Shown here piece by piece: positions 23,301 through 39,100 of a stretch of 64,000 nt of DNA. Below the pieces are notes generated by a model. It did not search any database. It saw only the letters and a program-made list of their open reading frames with translations, and was not told the DNA's origin. Origin of the DNA: Glandiceps talaboti (lineage: Eukaryota; Hemichordata; Enteropneusta; Spengelidae); the NCBI RefSeq assembly GCF_964340395.1, contig NC_135559.1, forward strand, positions 20,892,611-20,956,610, read 5' to 3'. Within the stretch, counting starts at the first letter, position 1. Each line of letters opens with the position of its first letter. The translations under genes were made by a program, and so were the position numbers.

Positions 23301-24393
23301 TTTTCATGGAAAATGTCATATAGTTTGAAGTAAGCTGGGAGAAAATATTAATGAGATATTTGTAGATTTAAATAAGAGTGAAATGATAGTCAAGTGATTT
23401 TGAACCATCTCCGTGTATTTTGCTTTAGCGAAAACACTGACAACTACTAGTATGTGATCGCCCGGTCGTCAAATTGCAAAGAACAATGAAGAACAGCTGA
23501 ACACCTTCCTGTGGTCATCTGTTCCTTTCCGTACCGACTCTCAATTGTTTTGCTGCGTTTACTTGTATATCTTTAATAACAATAGTTTTTTAACTAACAC
23601 CAATGTTCTTCCACTTTCTTTGCTTTCAAAATCAGTCACTTACTGTTGTAGCCAATCAAAGACAGCCATCCTCAACTGGAAACACACCATGACAACAAAG
23701 ATATACCAGAAAGTCATGACGTTTTGAATCATATCATTCGGCCCCCAACCCTGTTTTTGACAATTAAAAAATGCTCTACTACCCATCACAGCCAGTATCA
23801 ATCAGACTTTTTCCATATATTATATTCCACCCTAACTTAACCCATATGACCGCCCCATTTATAACTCGTATGTCCGGACATGAACATGATTGGCTTTTCG
23901 CTGACCAAGGGGTATGAGACCATATGTGGAAGTGGGGGATAAGCTTATCAAATATGACCGTAGTTCCATGTAAATTAAAACTTATAGTTATGCTTATAGT
24001 CGTTACGTTTTCAGTTTATTGTGGTACCCGCTTGATGCTTTCTCTGAAGATGCCGACGGGATCAGTCTAAAATTCAGTTCTGGTGTATAAACTACAATGT
24101 ATCACACATATCATGACTCTCACTATCCAATCCATCGGCTATACACTGGAGAACACAAGGACTATACTGACTGTTTTCTATCCAGCACGAAATAAATTGA
24201 GAATACGTGGAACTTATATGTACATGAACAGTAGCTCCGACAACTCTGACAAGTCTCTATATACCCCACCAGGCCTCTTTGCTGGAGTTCGCGGAGCGTG
24301 TGTTGTCAGTGCTAATCTCGTCTAGTTCCTATCACCGTGTTCCTAAACAGTATCGTTACCATTTACACCTCCACTCACTAAACTTGGTTTAGT

Positions 24394-24428
24394 CATAGAA
24401 AATAGAGAGGACCCTCTCTATTGTCTAT
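24394..24428. repeat. ultra-short palindromic insertion with 8-bp TSD (site a)
   Basis: 35 bp, CATAGAAAATAGAGAGG...TCTAT, nearly self-complementary, between direct repeats GGTTTAGT (24386-24393 and 24429-24436). A diverged paralogue of the flanks at about 31697 has one GGTTTAGT and no insert. Inner-copy counterpart 37467-37501. Confidence 0.8.
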
Positions 24429-25494
24429 GGTTTAGTTAGATACCAATTGGCATCTGGACTAGAGCTAATCACGAGTCCATCACAACGTGCATGCATCATT
24501 TTCTGATGTCCGCATTTGATTTGGACATTGAAGTAAATGATTTTACATTTCTGAGTCTCATTCGGTATTTTTCCACTGTTCTATATGTGGTAGCTACTAC
24601 TTTTGGCACAATAAAAAAAAAGATGTTACGAAGACGAAAAAAAATATAATCGAGATGCACGATAAACATTTTTGGAAAAAAAGTCACATAAATGACTGCA
24701 GTATCCATATTTTTAATTGGCATGATTGAAGACTTTAAAAAATGAATGATGATAAAAGTGAGATTTTGCCTCAGTGTGATGGTTTTTCTATACAAGCGAT
24801 AACATCACGATACCGGGTACTTCACAAACATTATCTCACTGACTTCAAAACCATAGTGACTAAATCGTTTCGTACAATTAGACGGCATGATGTTTTTTAC
24901 GTCTCGCACAAGCATATACAATGGTACACTTTACCAAATTGTAATAGACCATGTAAATATTACATTGACCGATGCAGATCTTGCTCGCGCAGGTTGGGTA
25001 GATTTATATGCTACGTTATGCCTTAGGCCTAAAAAATAACTGTTTGGTTTCTGTTACCCGACCCACCTAGTTTTTCACTGCCGACCCTTAACTTTTTTTT
25101 TACGTGTTCTTGAAAAACTAACAAAATCGCAACAATTGTGAAGTCTCACGAGACATAGTGGATGCAGAAACTGACATCAACTTAAAAAGACGATATAAAA
25201 CTGTTCCTCCAATCTGTAATGGTTGTACATCTAATGGAAAGAAGCCAATAACACAGAGATCATTTGGAAAAAATGGAAAACCAGAATTAGACACTCGCAC
25301 ATGAATAAAAATAAATCTACCTACCCCACCTATTTATTTATTTTGCCTAATCGGAACAACACAATTTTTTTAATAGGCCTATTTCCTAACTCAAGCTTAC
25401 ATTATTGGACCCTTGTGAACCAAAAATGTGCGAAAATACAACGCCAAAATAGTAACGCTTTGCACGGTTTTCACACTGAGCAATACGATTAGAT

Positions 25495-25523
25495 CATAGA
25501 CAGTGAAGTTCTCCAGTGTCTCT
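25495..25523. repeat. ultra-short palindromic insertion (site b)
   Basis: 29 bp, CATAGACAGTGAAG...CAGTGTCTCT, between GATTAGAT (25487-25494) and GGTTAGAC (25524-25531), 6 of 8 matching. Older looking than the others. Inner counterpart 38566-38594. Confidence 0.55.
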
Positions 25524-28208
25524 GGTTAGACCGACAACAATGAAACCGTTAGCGGGATCTCAGAGTCATACTCATCCACATACAATTTTTTATGGCTGTT
25601 CACGTTGGTTAGCATCTCTGTCTTTGAGTTTGAATGAAATCGCTGCCATTCCCTACAGGAAACTGTTGTATGGAATTACATGCCAGGAGCGCTTTCAATA
25701 TCATAGAATGTTTTGTTGATCTTTTTTTTTCTTTTTTTCTTTTTTTTTTCTTCTTTTTTTTTTGGGGGGGGGGGGGGTCGACAACTTTTACCAAGACAAC
25801 CATTATATTAATCATTATAGTAACTACCTAGCATGGCTAATAGCCATACTGAGGTAGAACTGTAGATTGCTAAAATGTTATGGGTTGCTGGTTGTACACA
25901 ACCTCAGCATATGCCACTTGACTTTCAGGCATTAATAGGTGGCAGAAATAGTCCGCACCAGGGCCGCTCTGTAGTCCGCATAAAAGGGTGACTAAGCCCA
26001 GACAATATTGTCCAGACCAGATTTGGAGGTGTGAACGCATTTAAAGCTGACTCGGTTCTAAATCTTGGTGCATATTCATGAGGTCGACACCTAGAAAATG
26101 AACCATGTGTACATTTCTTTTGTCTTTTGTTAGTTAATTTATGCGGGTAAACTGTGTCTTCACTAACATTTTCCACTAAAAGTTTCAAAATTGTCTTGTT
26201 TTTTGAAGGACTACTATAATAATATTTCACCGCCCTTGCTTTATTGTCATATCAGGAAAGTCAAGAACTTGACAAAAGCTATTCAAAACAAAGTAATCAA
26301 AGTTGTAAAACCAAAATGGTGCCGTGGAGAGTTGTGTCTGATCATGTTCTGATCATGGAAGTATAACCCACGGTCTGATCTAGTAGCAGTATATCAACGA
26401 CGAATCTACATTACAAACAAACAAACAAACAACACACACACACACACACGGTGATATTAAAAAGCACGCAACACAAAGGTTGGTTCACATCCCTCGCATC
26501 AGTACCGGTACCCATTCTACTGAGTTATAAATATAAATCACATTCTCAGCTACAACATTGAACTTGTATGATACAAAAATCTTCAGAATGTGCGGGCCAT
26601 ATTTTCACTACCGGCATTGGCAGTCACCATCACTGCCTTTAAAAAAAATTAATACAGATAAATGGAAGCAAAAACAATCCTCTTGACGGTAGTTTAGTAG
26701 TCAGTTATGAATTATGTAACGTTAAATAACGCTATTCAAATATTTCCCTCTATGCCTCCCATATACCGATAGTAAATCTTCAAACATCCATACAGACATG
26801 CGGACTTTGCTCCCTACTAGATACATCCATGTTTTACGTTACTTTCGTATTGCAAATTTAGCTGATGATGTCATGTCAAAGCCACGTGGTCTAAAAACCT
26901 GAATCTCCGTACATACATTTCGATATGAAATTATTTATCCGTGATGTTTAGAATTTTGGTCGGTCAATATAGTTTCAATGACCAAGTGTGACCCCCACTG
27001 ATGTCTAAAGTACTAATATCAGTACCTGACCGGCCATGGCCATGGCCTTGTTTTTGTTTTTGATTTTCTTCAATATTCAAATCTACGTAATGTCTGGTTT
27101 GTTAGGCCATAAATTCCAAGCATATTTACCATGATATCACAAATATAGACCAGTTACAGAAAGTAATAAGTGTCAGCAAAATACTGTAATATCGACACTG
27201 TTTCACGGATTTTAGGGACGCTGGTGCTTGGATTATTTTACGGTTGACATTACCTAGCCAGTAATATAAGGAGTAGTACATGGGTATTTTATCCCTGGAC
27301 TCTCTGTCTGTTTATATCGAAATGGAATAAGCTGAAACAGTTCTTCTTTGAGCAGGAAATATGTTGTGATTATGGATATTATATATATACATGTATATAA
27401 TTGCCAACACATCGGCAACGAGAGTAATGACATTGACTATACGTAATATGTAAAGATGTAGTGTAAAATTGGAATACGGTCGTCAGGAACTAGATTAGGG
27501 TAGGGGGAGGCTCAGGAGAAAAATTGTTGTCACGGGAAAAAAACGAATTGGGACGTGCGTGAAAATTCGGATTGTCTGAAAGGGGCCCGGAGTCACGTAC
27601 AAATATTTTGCTCATGAGTTGAACCAAATTTAACTCCAGGAGCAGACGTTTAACAAGCGTATTTTTAAAAGGGTGACTGGCAGAGAATGTGTGTCTCTTG
27701 AAGGGTAGACAATATACTCGCGATAGACTATGGGTTTCAGGCCACTGTGTCAGACGTGGTCTTGGAGGAGTCAGTACAATTCCTCCAAGAGTGGTAAGAG
27801 GCCAAGCCTGAAATAGACGGGTTTGCAAGTAGAAGTTTACATGCCTTGTCTGTGGTTTACATTGTGCACGCAAAACATCCCACAAAACCGGCCATAACTA
27901 AAGCGGCATATCAGTAAATATGAAAAACGTGATCTTGGTAATTTGGATACCAGTTCTGAAAATATTCTCCGGGAAAATAGGTTAAAATGAACATCAAGAT
28001 AGCTGCCTATTTCCCATTGTATATAAATCGTCAAGAGGTTAAGCTATCCACTCAGATGAACCACTCTTTGTCACTTTATAATCTGGCATTATACATGGGA
28101 TAATTTCCAAAATGTACATGTTTTATCGTTTCATTTTGGACTTTATAGAAGTTGATGACTAAAATTACCTTACCCTCGATGAAAGTTATGAATGCGACTA
28201 GGTTTTAC

Positions 28209-28231
28209 CATAGACAGGGTGGAGGGTCTAT
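28209..28231. repeat. ultra-short palindromic insertion with 8-bp TSD (site c)
   Basis: 23 bp, CATAGACAGGGTGGAGGG-TCTAT, between GGTTTTAC (28201-28208) and GGTTTTAC (28232-28239). Inner counterpart 41284-41306. Confidence 0.8.
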
Positions 28232-29110
28232 GGTTTTACCTACTAGAATTAGTTGCGACAAGATTGTAAATGCACATGGGCGAGTTTTGCCAGATTGCTT
28301 TATTTCAAGTGATTTGAAAATTGTGAATGGCGGACTTGGCCGTGGTCCATCGAATTGTCGAGTACTACCGTGGTGGCACTAGTCGTTCCTCACTGGAACG
28401 GCAAGTGCCACCTTATGGCGATATTTATTGTCTTTGAACCTTTCTCAACAAATAAATCACACATAACTCCCCAAACGCTTCCATTCTAGAAATCCGGTGC
28501 CGACCCTAAACCTTTTTAATAAAGAAGAAAAATCAGTAAAATCGAGAAAATTGTGAGTGAAGTCTTGCCAGAAATGGTCATCAACTTAAAAAAGACAATA
28601 AAAAAACGCGGTTCTTCCAATCTGGAATGCAGAGCAGATGTCTTTGAAATAGAATTATTTAGTTTGGTTTAAAATTTAGTTGAAGTGGGCACAAAACTTG
28701 ATTTGGTTCTGACTGTTCTGAATTTAGGGACACGAAATCGTCTCCCTGATGGCAGGAGTTCAAAGTGTTGGGACATAATGTGGCCTTTGTCATTTACCAT
28801 TTTCCCAGCTTTGTTTTGTACACGAGATGTAAACATTTCATTCAAATTAGTCTACTTTTCACTCAATACTTTACTAAACACATTTACAATTTTGTTCAAG
28901 ACACTCTTGTAGCTAGTCCCTAGACTACCAAACCAGCACAAAAAAGAAAATGTTAAACCGACTCAAAACTCCGATAGAATGTCTGTAATACCTTGGCATT
29001 TACAAAATTTTAGGCCCCTCAATTGTTGTAGACAGTAAACTCTAGATTGACATTTCTTGTTAATGAAATCTGTGTTGGCCTTAACATTTGATTTATTATC
29101 CAAGACTGTT

Positions 29111-30116
<1,006 letters not shown>

Positions 30117-30384
30117 GATCTAACCCGATGTTATCTATTTCCTTTCCAAAATCGTGAATATCAAAGCGACAGTACATTACAACTTCGCCTCGCCACCACC
30201 CTGTGTTGCTTGGCAAGGTGGTAAATAAAACAAGTTTGCCTTTGGGATTATATTAACTGGGATTGTCGACACTGAATAATCCGGTCAATCATGGCACTGC
30301 GCTCATTGTATGTCACGGCGTACAAGTATAAACGACGTTCATACTTCCATGACCATAGTTTCTGCGACCTGTCATTTGTTTGAC

Positions 30385-30415
30385 CATAGACACTCCACCT
30401 TTGTGGAGGGTCCAT
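30385..30415. repeat. ultra-short palindromic insertion (site d)
   Basis: 31 bp, CATAGACACTCCACC...GGAGGGTCCAT, between TGTTTGAC and GGTTTGAT (6 of 8 matching). Inner counterpart 43458-43488. Confidence 0.65.
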
Positions 30416-30815
30416 GGTTTGATGGGATGCGTTAATTCTGGCAAACTTGTTTGGCAAATCGATCTGACGCAATATAGCTTGTGACCGTGGCATGCATAGC
30501 TTGGGTCAAAATCTATAACACCATTAAAGTATAAATAATGTTTAAACTTCCACGATAACACATACCTTTGAGAAATTATACTGACAGTATAATTACTCCA
30601 AGCACAGACTATTCTCGTGTCAAACTCCGACACGAACTTGTTTTTCCTTGAAGAGTATATCTCGTGAGACCTATGGAAATTATCAAAATCTATATTGTAG
30701 TTGAAAAGAGCAAGAATGAAAAGAGGGGAAATTTAAGGGACATCATTTCTATATACACGTGTATTGTGCAAAGAACCCGATATCTTTGACCGCGTTGCCG
30801 TCAACCGAGCAATGG

Positions 30816-30948
<133 letters not shown>

Positions 30949-31936
30949 AGGTAAGTCATAAACTGAAGGAAAAGTGCTCAATACTGAGAAGTAGAGCTGT
31001 ATTTACACAAAGTACACAAGTTATGGTACGGAGGCCGTTACGATCTTCAGACGACTAAATAACGGAAATTCAAGTGATAGAATTCGATGCGCGTTGTTGA
31101 GTGACATGGTGGAATGATAGAATGTATTTGTTTTCGTGGACGATTTAGTGGACGATCTAGTGGAATTAATCTCTAAAAAAAAACATGAATCATGGTCTGA
31201 GTACTTCACAAATGTATTCAATGCTCAAGTCCAAAGTGATGAAAGTTTCTCGATTTCCATGATCTTATCAGATCCACCTTGATAGACATAAATTCAGGCA
31301 TTAATGGTGAGATTAATATCCGACTGTAGTCTTTTGGACAAGGTAATTACTTTGATAGTCTAGTTCCTATACTGTATCATTACCATTTATACCTCCACTC
31401 AAAGTATAGTCAGAGTCGTTACTCTAGAAGTCTTGAAATGCATGAGATGCAATTTAAAATTCATTTACAGCCACCCACACAGTCATTAACATCATGTCTT
31501 TGTTAATAAATCACAAAACTCTAACCAATAACACAGTCCCTCATAAAGTTAGTGTTTATTGGGACAGTAATGTTCAAATGTGGTATATTTGTCAGCCCAT
31601 GATGCTACTTATATACTGTTTACATCACCAAAACATTTAGGTTTCACTGATTGGGTGAACAACTTTTTGTGCTATTTGAGGGGCTTTTGGCTAGACGTGG
31701 TTTAGTTAGAAACCATATTGGCATCCAGACTATTACTTTGAAGGAGATCATTGAAGAACAATAAAAATAAAACTCAAGGTGTGGATATGGGATCAGTGTG
31801 GCATTCTACATAGACATTCTCCAACAATTCTTGTAGACATGTTATGTAACCATTTTTTCTTCACGAAAGGCATGTTCCCACAGGAATCAATGGGGTAGGG
31901 GTTTCTAACATTGTCTTTTGAAAGTAAATTACATGT

Positions 31937-32300
31937 ATGTCAAAACTAAAATTATTGTATTTACTAAGAGATGAAATTCTTAAGAAAATTGAAAAGTGGT
32001 TATTGGTGGTCATAAACTCGACGTTGTTCGCTTTTTATGAATATCTAGGCGTGATTATGTCAAGCAGTGGTCTATGGTATTTAGCGCTTGCAGCTCAAGC
32101 GAGTAAAGCAATGATTGCGGTCATGAGTCAACTTGCAAAACTTGGGGGCCTCCTAGTCAAAACTAAATTTAAAAGTTTTTGACTGTAAACTATTACCGAT
32201 ATTAAATTATACAGTGGAGATTTTGGGTTTTAATAGGTCTACTGAAACTGAACGTGTTCAAAGTAAATTTCAGTGTTATATTTTGAGTCGTATATAAACA
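31937..32300 (+). pseudogene. second LINE fragment (RT thumb region), outer CACTA
   Basis: Plus-strand fragment reading ...FAFYEYLGVIMSSSGLWYLA, LAAQASKAMIAVMSQLAKLG and LLVKTKFKSF. After a frame change it continues DCKLLPILNY, RSTETERVQSKFQCYILSRI. The Y-x-YLG-x-x-x-SSSG-x-W, AL-AAQASKA and ERVQ blocks are typical of the C-terminal part of LINE polymerases. It is in the opposite orientation to the neighbouring LINE pieces, so it is a separate insertion. It contains the empty target GGTCTACT (32236-32243). Confidence 0.75.
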
Positions 32301-32578
32301 TATATGTAGTCTTTGAGTATGGGAGCTACAAAAATGCTTGACAAGTGTTCATTACGGGAAGTAGGCTGAAATGTTTTGAGATTGCTGAACGAGAGCTGCA
32401 AAACTTTAACCTCAGACCACTTCTCCTCAGCCCTGGTTCAAGTTCTTAGGTCATAGTGGTGTAAACTACATCTCAGACCACAATGTAGTGACCTGAGACT
32501 ACATGTACATGTAGGCCCTACCTACTGGTATATTATGTAACTGCACTTGACGCCAGTGTGATTTCTAACTAAACTGTG

Positions 32579-32857
32579 TTATTGAAAGAACCGATGTGAC
32601 GTCATCTGTTTTCTTTGTACCTGACACAATCCTAGCTGCTGTATTTTGGGCATGTTCAAGAGGGACAATGTTTTTAGCTGGCAGCCCATACAGAAGGGCC
32701 ATTCAGTAGTCAGGTATCGATGATATAAGTGCATGACCAAGGTTCTGACAAACTCCGTTTGTAAGATACTGGCGTATGCGACCATAGACAGTGGAGGGGC
32801 CCCCTCCACTGTCAATGATGCGACCTATTGTTCGGGGGTGAAAAAGAACTGATCTAC
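32579..32857 (-). pseudogene. third LINE fragment, left half in the outer CACTA copy
   Basis: Same LINE as 45660-46781, C-terminal side, cut at 32857 by insertion of the inner CACTA copy. The other half resumes at 50657. Confidence 0.75.
32784..32817. repeat. ultra-short palindromic insertion with 8-bp TSD in LINE ORF (site e)
   Basis: 34 bp, ATAGACAGTGGAGGGG and its complement, between ATGCGACC (32776-32783) and ATGCGACC (32818-32825). Read on the minus strand the duplication is GGTCGCAT and the insert starts CATTGACAG and ends CTGTCTAT. It sits in the LINE frame between TIGRI and RIRQYLTN, so insert and duplication can be recognised at the protein level too. Inner counterparts 45865-45898 and 46157-46190. 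Confidence 0.85.
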
Positions 32858-32860
32858 ATG

Positions 32861-33119
32861 CACTAGTAGAAAAAATAGTACAGTTTACGACACTTTCCGT
32901 ACTATAGTTCAGATTGAGTTCAATTCTGTACTTTTATGCTGATGAGGTGGACGTTTCTGTACTTTCCCATTAGCGCCTGTCTAATCGGATTATACTCGAT
33001 CTGAAAAATAGTTCAGATTGCGAGTCGGAAGTGATTTGAATATATTTGCATTTAGTTCAGAATATATTCATGAGTTCACCCCCATAACTGGGCAGTAAAC
33101 AAATGAATATTCAAATCTA
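32861..33119 (+). repeat. CACTA terminal inverted repeat, inner left
   Basis: Nearly identical to 19789-20047 (for example ACTGGG instead of ACCGGG near the inner edge). Preceded by the ATG target duplication. Confidence 0.9.
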
Positions 33120-36100
33120 TCTCGCCTGCATGTGATTCAAGGCGTGGACACTAATTGTTTGACCCACAGAAAACTAACAGTAACACTATTTAGTTAGTTA
33201 GTTGTCTGTGTTTGACCACATGAAGGCGGAGGGGGAGGGTGCAAAAGAAAAGGGTTACACACATGTACAGTGTATGATATGATGAGAGCTACATTTAATG
33301 TACATGTACATACGAACTGACATGTATACGTACATGTACAACTACGCTAGCATGTAAACGTTAGCAAAAACTCTTACTACTACCTCAGACCACTAAAATA
33401 CTAGAGTGGTCTGAGCTACTACTACTTGCAAAAAGTATTTACAAGCATTTCCATGTAGGTCAATGAAATATCACCTATGTGGGTTATACTTCAATAGTCG
33501 GTCAAACAGCGTAAAGGTCTACATTCTACAATGACAGACATGATTGTTCAACTCGGTGCGATCTAAGATGAATTCACGGTGTATATTTGGTTACGTCGCC
33601 TTTGAATTGATGATGACGACTCGTCCGACCTAGACTGTTCTGGTCCAGTTTCAAGTGAAAGTCAGAATTATCACGGTGCCATTGATTATACTAACTGTGA
33701 TGAAACTCGCCCACTCTAGTCTCTATGACTTCATTAGCCCCAAAATGCAAGAACTTAATAATGGTATTGTAAATCGAAGTTCATGCATGCTCTGACTGTC
33801 GCCTGTTTTTTGTTTTCTTACATTTTATACAATTTTGAATTGTTAGCTTTGTATTTCCTGCATTAATGTTGAAAACTGGTCTTTTTACTGTGCGTCTTCA
33901 ATGCGCAGGTAAAATAGTTTGTTAATCTAGCATCGTGAGTACGCGCTCGCTTATGGTTTCGCATACCTTGGACTGCCTGTCATTCAGTATTGTTTTAGCC
34001 TATTTATTTCTAAAGAAAAATGGTCTGTAAAGGGACTGCTTTAGTTGTCACAGTGCCTTTGTGGATTTATAAATCGATTTATGACAAGTGAGTCTACCTA
34101 TTTTTTTTCCGACCCACTCAGTCAAGGAGTGCGATACACCAATCACCGTGTATTTAGCTTTGTATACAGTGTATGGATAATAGCAAGTTTCGGGACTGAA
34201 AAAATCATAAATTGTTTGTTAGACTTATTTTTTATTCAATGTAATCTGGGTTGATTGGGAATTTTCAGATATCAGGATTTAAACCTCGGATTTCAACTCA
34301 GAAAGGCTATATTTTTTGCCTCAGTCTGAATTATATTAGTAGAACTCTCACCAACGTTCCCAATGTGAAGTGATCTGAAAGTTGGTGAGAGGTCCTCACG
34401 TTGGATTGCAGCACTGCATGTTCTTGCCGAGAAGATAAAGAGGTGTAGTAATTATGGTTTAAAACTGACTTTTACAAACGCCAGTCGTGTAGGGTCTATG
34501 ATTTTTTATGTTGTGGATGAATGCGGCACTTTGATCTGAACCTCAGACCACTATAATAGGAACAGACTAGAATCGCTTTTTGTTTTAGGTGTAAATGGGG
34601 CTCTAAACCCATCTTCTCTGTCGTGCATGGTTACCCTTCAAACCTGCTTCAAGCCGAACGTTGTGCAAAACGATACTTCGTGTCTTTACGGTTTTTTTTT
34701 GCAATTGTGTTTTAGTGGCCTGAGTCTGAACAAGTGTTCATACAGTACAGCAAAGTCCCACCAACAAAATCCATAGCAATAGATGCAGGAAAACCTCAGT
34801 ATGGGCGACGGTGAAATCATGGTGTTAATTCTAAAACTTTTGAAAGCAAGAACATATGTTTGTGCAACTTTTGTATTAAAAGCATACCATTCCAATTCAA
34901 GGACAACGATTTTGTTCAGAAATGGTGGTAGGACTATAATCCTTCCTACCTCCTTCCTTCCTACCTCCATAGTTCAAAACCGCTGATCGTAACTGCATGG
35001 TACAGCGCATCTACATTTATTTCTGAGTTCCGGAGGGCATTATTTGATAAGTACCCCATTCGTCCCTGTATTAGATCTTGTATAGTCATAACATTACAAA
35101 GATATGTGATTGTTGTGATCATTTCATTTGCTCATTATGTATTCAAGTGTAGTCAAATTTTCTTAGGTGTATGAGCAACTTTACTTCACCAATAAATTCT
35201 ACTTTCTCACGAGTATTGTAAAATAACATGGCTATAATATGATACTACACAGCACGTTTTAGACGTATTTGCATATCAATGTCATCTTCAAATTTTCTTG
35301 AAGAATTCTTCATCCAGATACTCTAACATACCTGCACACCAAATGTCAGCCCATTCAATCGATTAGTTTTGCGGCTGTCATTCATTTTTACTTTGAATTC
35401 TTTTATTTACAAAACAAATGACAGTTTTTGACCCCAAAAATGACCAAAAACAGAAAATTGAAAATATCTTGCTGTCATAAACAAATATGAATAGACTTCT
35501 CGATAAAATTCCATTTACTCATTGGGAACATCGAACGTACAATGTCAAAAAGTCGCACTGGCGCAAAGTATCATGGGAAAACTTTCTTTGGCACACCTCA
35601 CTTAGGAAATATAGCCGCAACAAAAAAGTTAATACTGGGATCATGTCTTTTTAAATTTAGCCTTTACCTTATAGAATAGAAGTATCAAAAGTGTATGCAC
35701 TAACAAGTATCTGTGGTTTGTGCAAACATGCCAAATCGCTGATGATTGTTAAACAACAAAACTTTGCATACCATTGTCATTAATAATTCTACGTTTTACT
35801 TCTGAATCAGTTCTAAACACTTACGATTGAAATGATCGTCAACGATACGCTGATTTGTAGTTGAGGGTAATTAAAAATATTTTACAATGACGATTTCGAC
35901 CATTAGCCGATGGAGGTGACCCCAACCAAACCTGTCACAAGATGTAAACTTGCACACTTTTTGTGTGTCAATATGTCTGTTCTGGTCAGTCTGTTTTGGG
36001 AATTTATGGTACACTCACTGTCGCAGTTTTCAGCCAGGGTCACGTTATTCGACGATTACTATTTGGATAAACACTGCAAAAAAGTAACACCCGTCATTGT

Positions 36101-39100
36101 TGCTTAGACATTTTCCTAGGGTCTTTTTCAACATGATTTATAGTAAGAAGTAACTTTGTTGATGGTGTAGTCACTGAATTTATAACCCTACATCGATGAC
36201 TTAGTAATTGAACACGCAAATGAATTATCATGAACACTGATCTACAACCGATCCGACCCTGGGATTCGATCACAATTCATGGCGTCGCTTGCCAGTCTAT
36301 GTCTATGTCTTGGTCACGCAAACGTGAACACTCTGATATCTGAAACACTTCTTTGCTCCAGATACGCACCTTTTTTTCATGGAAAATGTCATATAGTTTG
36401 AAGTAAGCTGGGAGAAAATATTAATGAGATATTTGTAGATTTAAATAAGAGTGAAATGATAGTCAAGTGATTTTGAACCATCTCCGTGTATTTTGCTTTA
36501 GCGAAAACACTGACAACTACTAGTATGTGATCGCCCGGTCGTCAAATTGCAAAGAACAATGAAGAACAGCTGAACACCTTCCTGTGGTCATCTGTTCCTT
36601 TCCGTACCGACTCTCAATTGTTTTGCTGCGTTTACTTGTATATCTTTAATAACAATAGTTTTTTAACTAACACCAATGTTCTTCCACTTTCTTTGCTTTC
36701 AAAATCAGTCACTTACTGTTGTAGCCAGTCAAAGACAGCCATCCTCAACTGGAAACACACCATGACAACAAAGATATACCAGAAAGTCATGACGTTTTGA
36801 ATCATATCATTCGGCCCCCAACCCTGTTTTTGACAATTAAAAAATGCTCTACTACCCATCACAGCCAGTATCAATCAGACTTTTTCCATATATTATATTC
36901 CACCCTAACTTAACCCATATGACCGCCCCATTTATAACTCGTATGTCCGGACATGAACATGATTGGCTTTTCGCTGACCAAGGGGTATGAGACCATATGT
37001 GGAAGTGGGGGATAAGCTTATCAAATATGACCGTAGTTCCATGTAAATTAAAACTTATAGTTATGCTTATAGTCGTTACGTTTTCAGTTTATTGTGGTAC
37101 CCGCTTGATGCTTTCTCTGAAGATGCCGACGGGATCAGTCTAAAATTCAGTTCTGGTGTATAAACTACAATGTATCACACATATCATGACTCTCACTATC
37201 CAATCCATCGGCTATACACTGGAGAACACAAGGACTATACTGACTGTTTTCTATCCAGCACGAAATAAATTGAGAATACGTGGAACTTATATGTACATGA
37301 ACAGTAGCTCCGACAACTCTGACAAGTCTCTATATACCCCACCAGGCCTCTTTGCTGGAGTTCGCGGAGCGTGTGTTGTCAGTGCTAATCTCGTCTAGTT
37401 CCTATCACCGTGTTCCTAAACAGTATCGTTACCATTTACACCTCCACTCACTAAACTTGGTTTAGTCATAGAAAATAGAGAGGACCCTCTCTATTGTCTA
37501 TGGTTTAGTTAGATACCAATTGGCATCTGGACTAGAGCTAATCACGAGTCCATCACAACGTGCATGCATCATTTTCTGATGTCCGCATTTGATTTGGACA
37601 TTGAAGTAAATGATTTTACATTTCTGAGTCTCATTCGGTATTTTTCCACTGTTCTATATGTGGTAGCTACTACTTTTGGCACAATAAAAAAAAAGATGTT
37701 ACGAAGACGAAAAAAAATATAATCGAGATGCACGATAAACATTTTTGGAAAAAAAGTCACATAAATGACTGCAGTATCCATATTTTTAATTGGCATGATT
37801 GAAGACTTTAAAAAATGAATGATGATAAAAGTGAGATTTTGCCTCAGTGATGGTTTTTCTATACAAGCGATAACATCACGATACCGGGTACTTCACAAAC
37901 ATTATCTCACTGACTTCAAAACCATAGTGACTAAATCGTTTCGTACAATTAGACGGCATGATGTTTTTTACGTCTCGCACAAGCATATACAATGGTACAC
38001 TTTACCAAATTGTAATAGACCATGTAAATATTACATTGACCGATGCAGATCTTGCTCGCGCAGGTTGGGTAGATTTATATGCTACGTTATGCCTTAGGCC
38101 TAAAAAATAACTGTTTGGTTTCTGTTACCCGACACACCTAGTTTTTCACTGCCGACCCTTAACTTTTTTTTTACGTGTTCTTGAAAAACTAACAAAATCG
38201 CAACAATTGTGAAGTCTCACGAGACATAGTGGATGCAGAAACTGACATCAACTTAAAAAGACAATATAAAACTGTTCCTCCAATCTGTAATGGTTGTACA
38301 TCTAATGGAAAGAAGCCAATAACACAGAGATCATTTGGAAAAAATGGAAAACCAGAATTAGACACTCGCACATGAATAAAAATAAATCTACCTACCCCAC
38401 CTATTTATTTATTTTGCCTAATCGGAACAACACAATTTTTTTAATAGGCCTATTTCCTAACTCAAGCTTAAATTATTGGACCCTTGTGAACCAAAAATGT
38501 GCGAAAATACAACGCCAAAATAGTAACGCTTTGCACGGTTTTCACACTGAGCAATACGATTAGATCATAGACAGTGAAGTTCTCCAGTGTCTCTGGTTAG
38601 ACCGACAACAATGAAACCGTTAGCGGGATCTCAGAGTCATACTCATTCACATACAATTTTTTATGGCTGTTCACGTTGGTTAGCAACATCTCTGTCTTTG
38701 AGTTTGAATGAAATCGCTGCCATTCCCTACAGGAAACTGTTCTATGGAATTACATGCCAGGAGCGCTTTCAATATCATAGAATGTTTTGTTGATCTTTTT
38801 TTTTCTTTTTTTCTTTTTTTTTCTTCTTTTTTTTTTGGGGGGGGGGGGGTCGACAACTTTTACCAAGACAACCATTATATTAATCATTATAGTAACTACC
38901 TAGCATGGCTAATAGCCATACTGAGGTAGAACTGTAGATTGCTAAAATGTTATGGGTTGCTGGTTGTACACAACCTCAGCATATGCCACTTGACTTTCAG
39001 GCATTAATAGGTGGCAGAAATAGTCCGCACCAGGGCCGCTCTGTAGTCCGCATAAAAGGGTGACTAAGCCCAGACAATATTGTCCAGACCAGATTTGGAG

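Noticed and set aside
27490-27885. 131-aa minus-strand frame in the CACTA interior
   Set aside because: No domain, no start or splice context; composition compatible with chance in a G-rich stretch.
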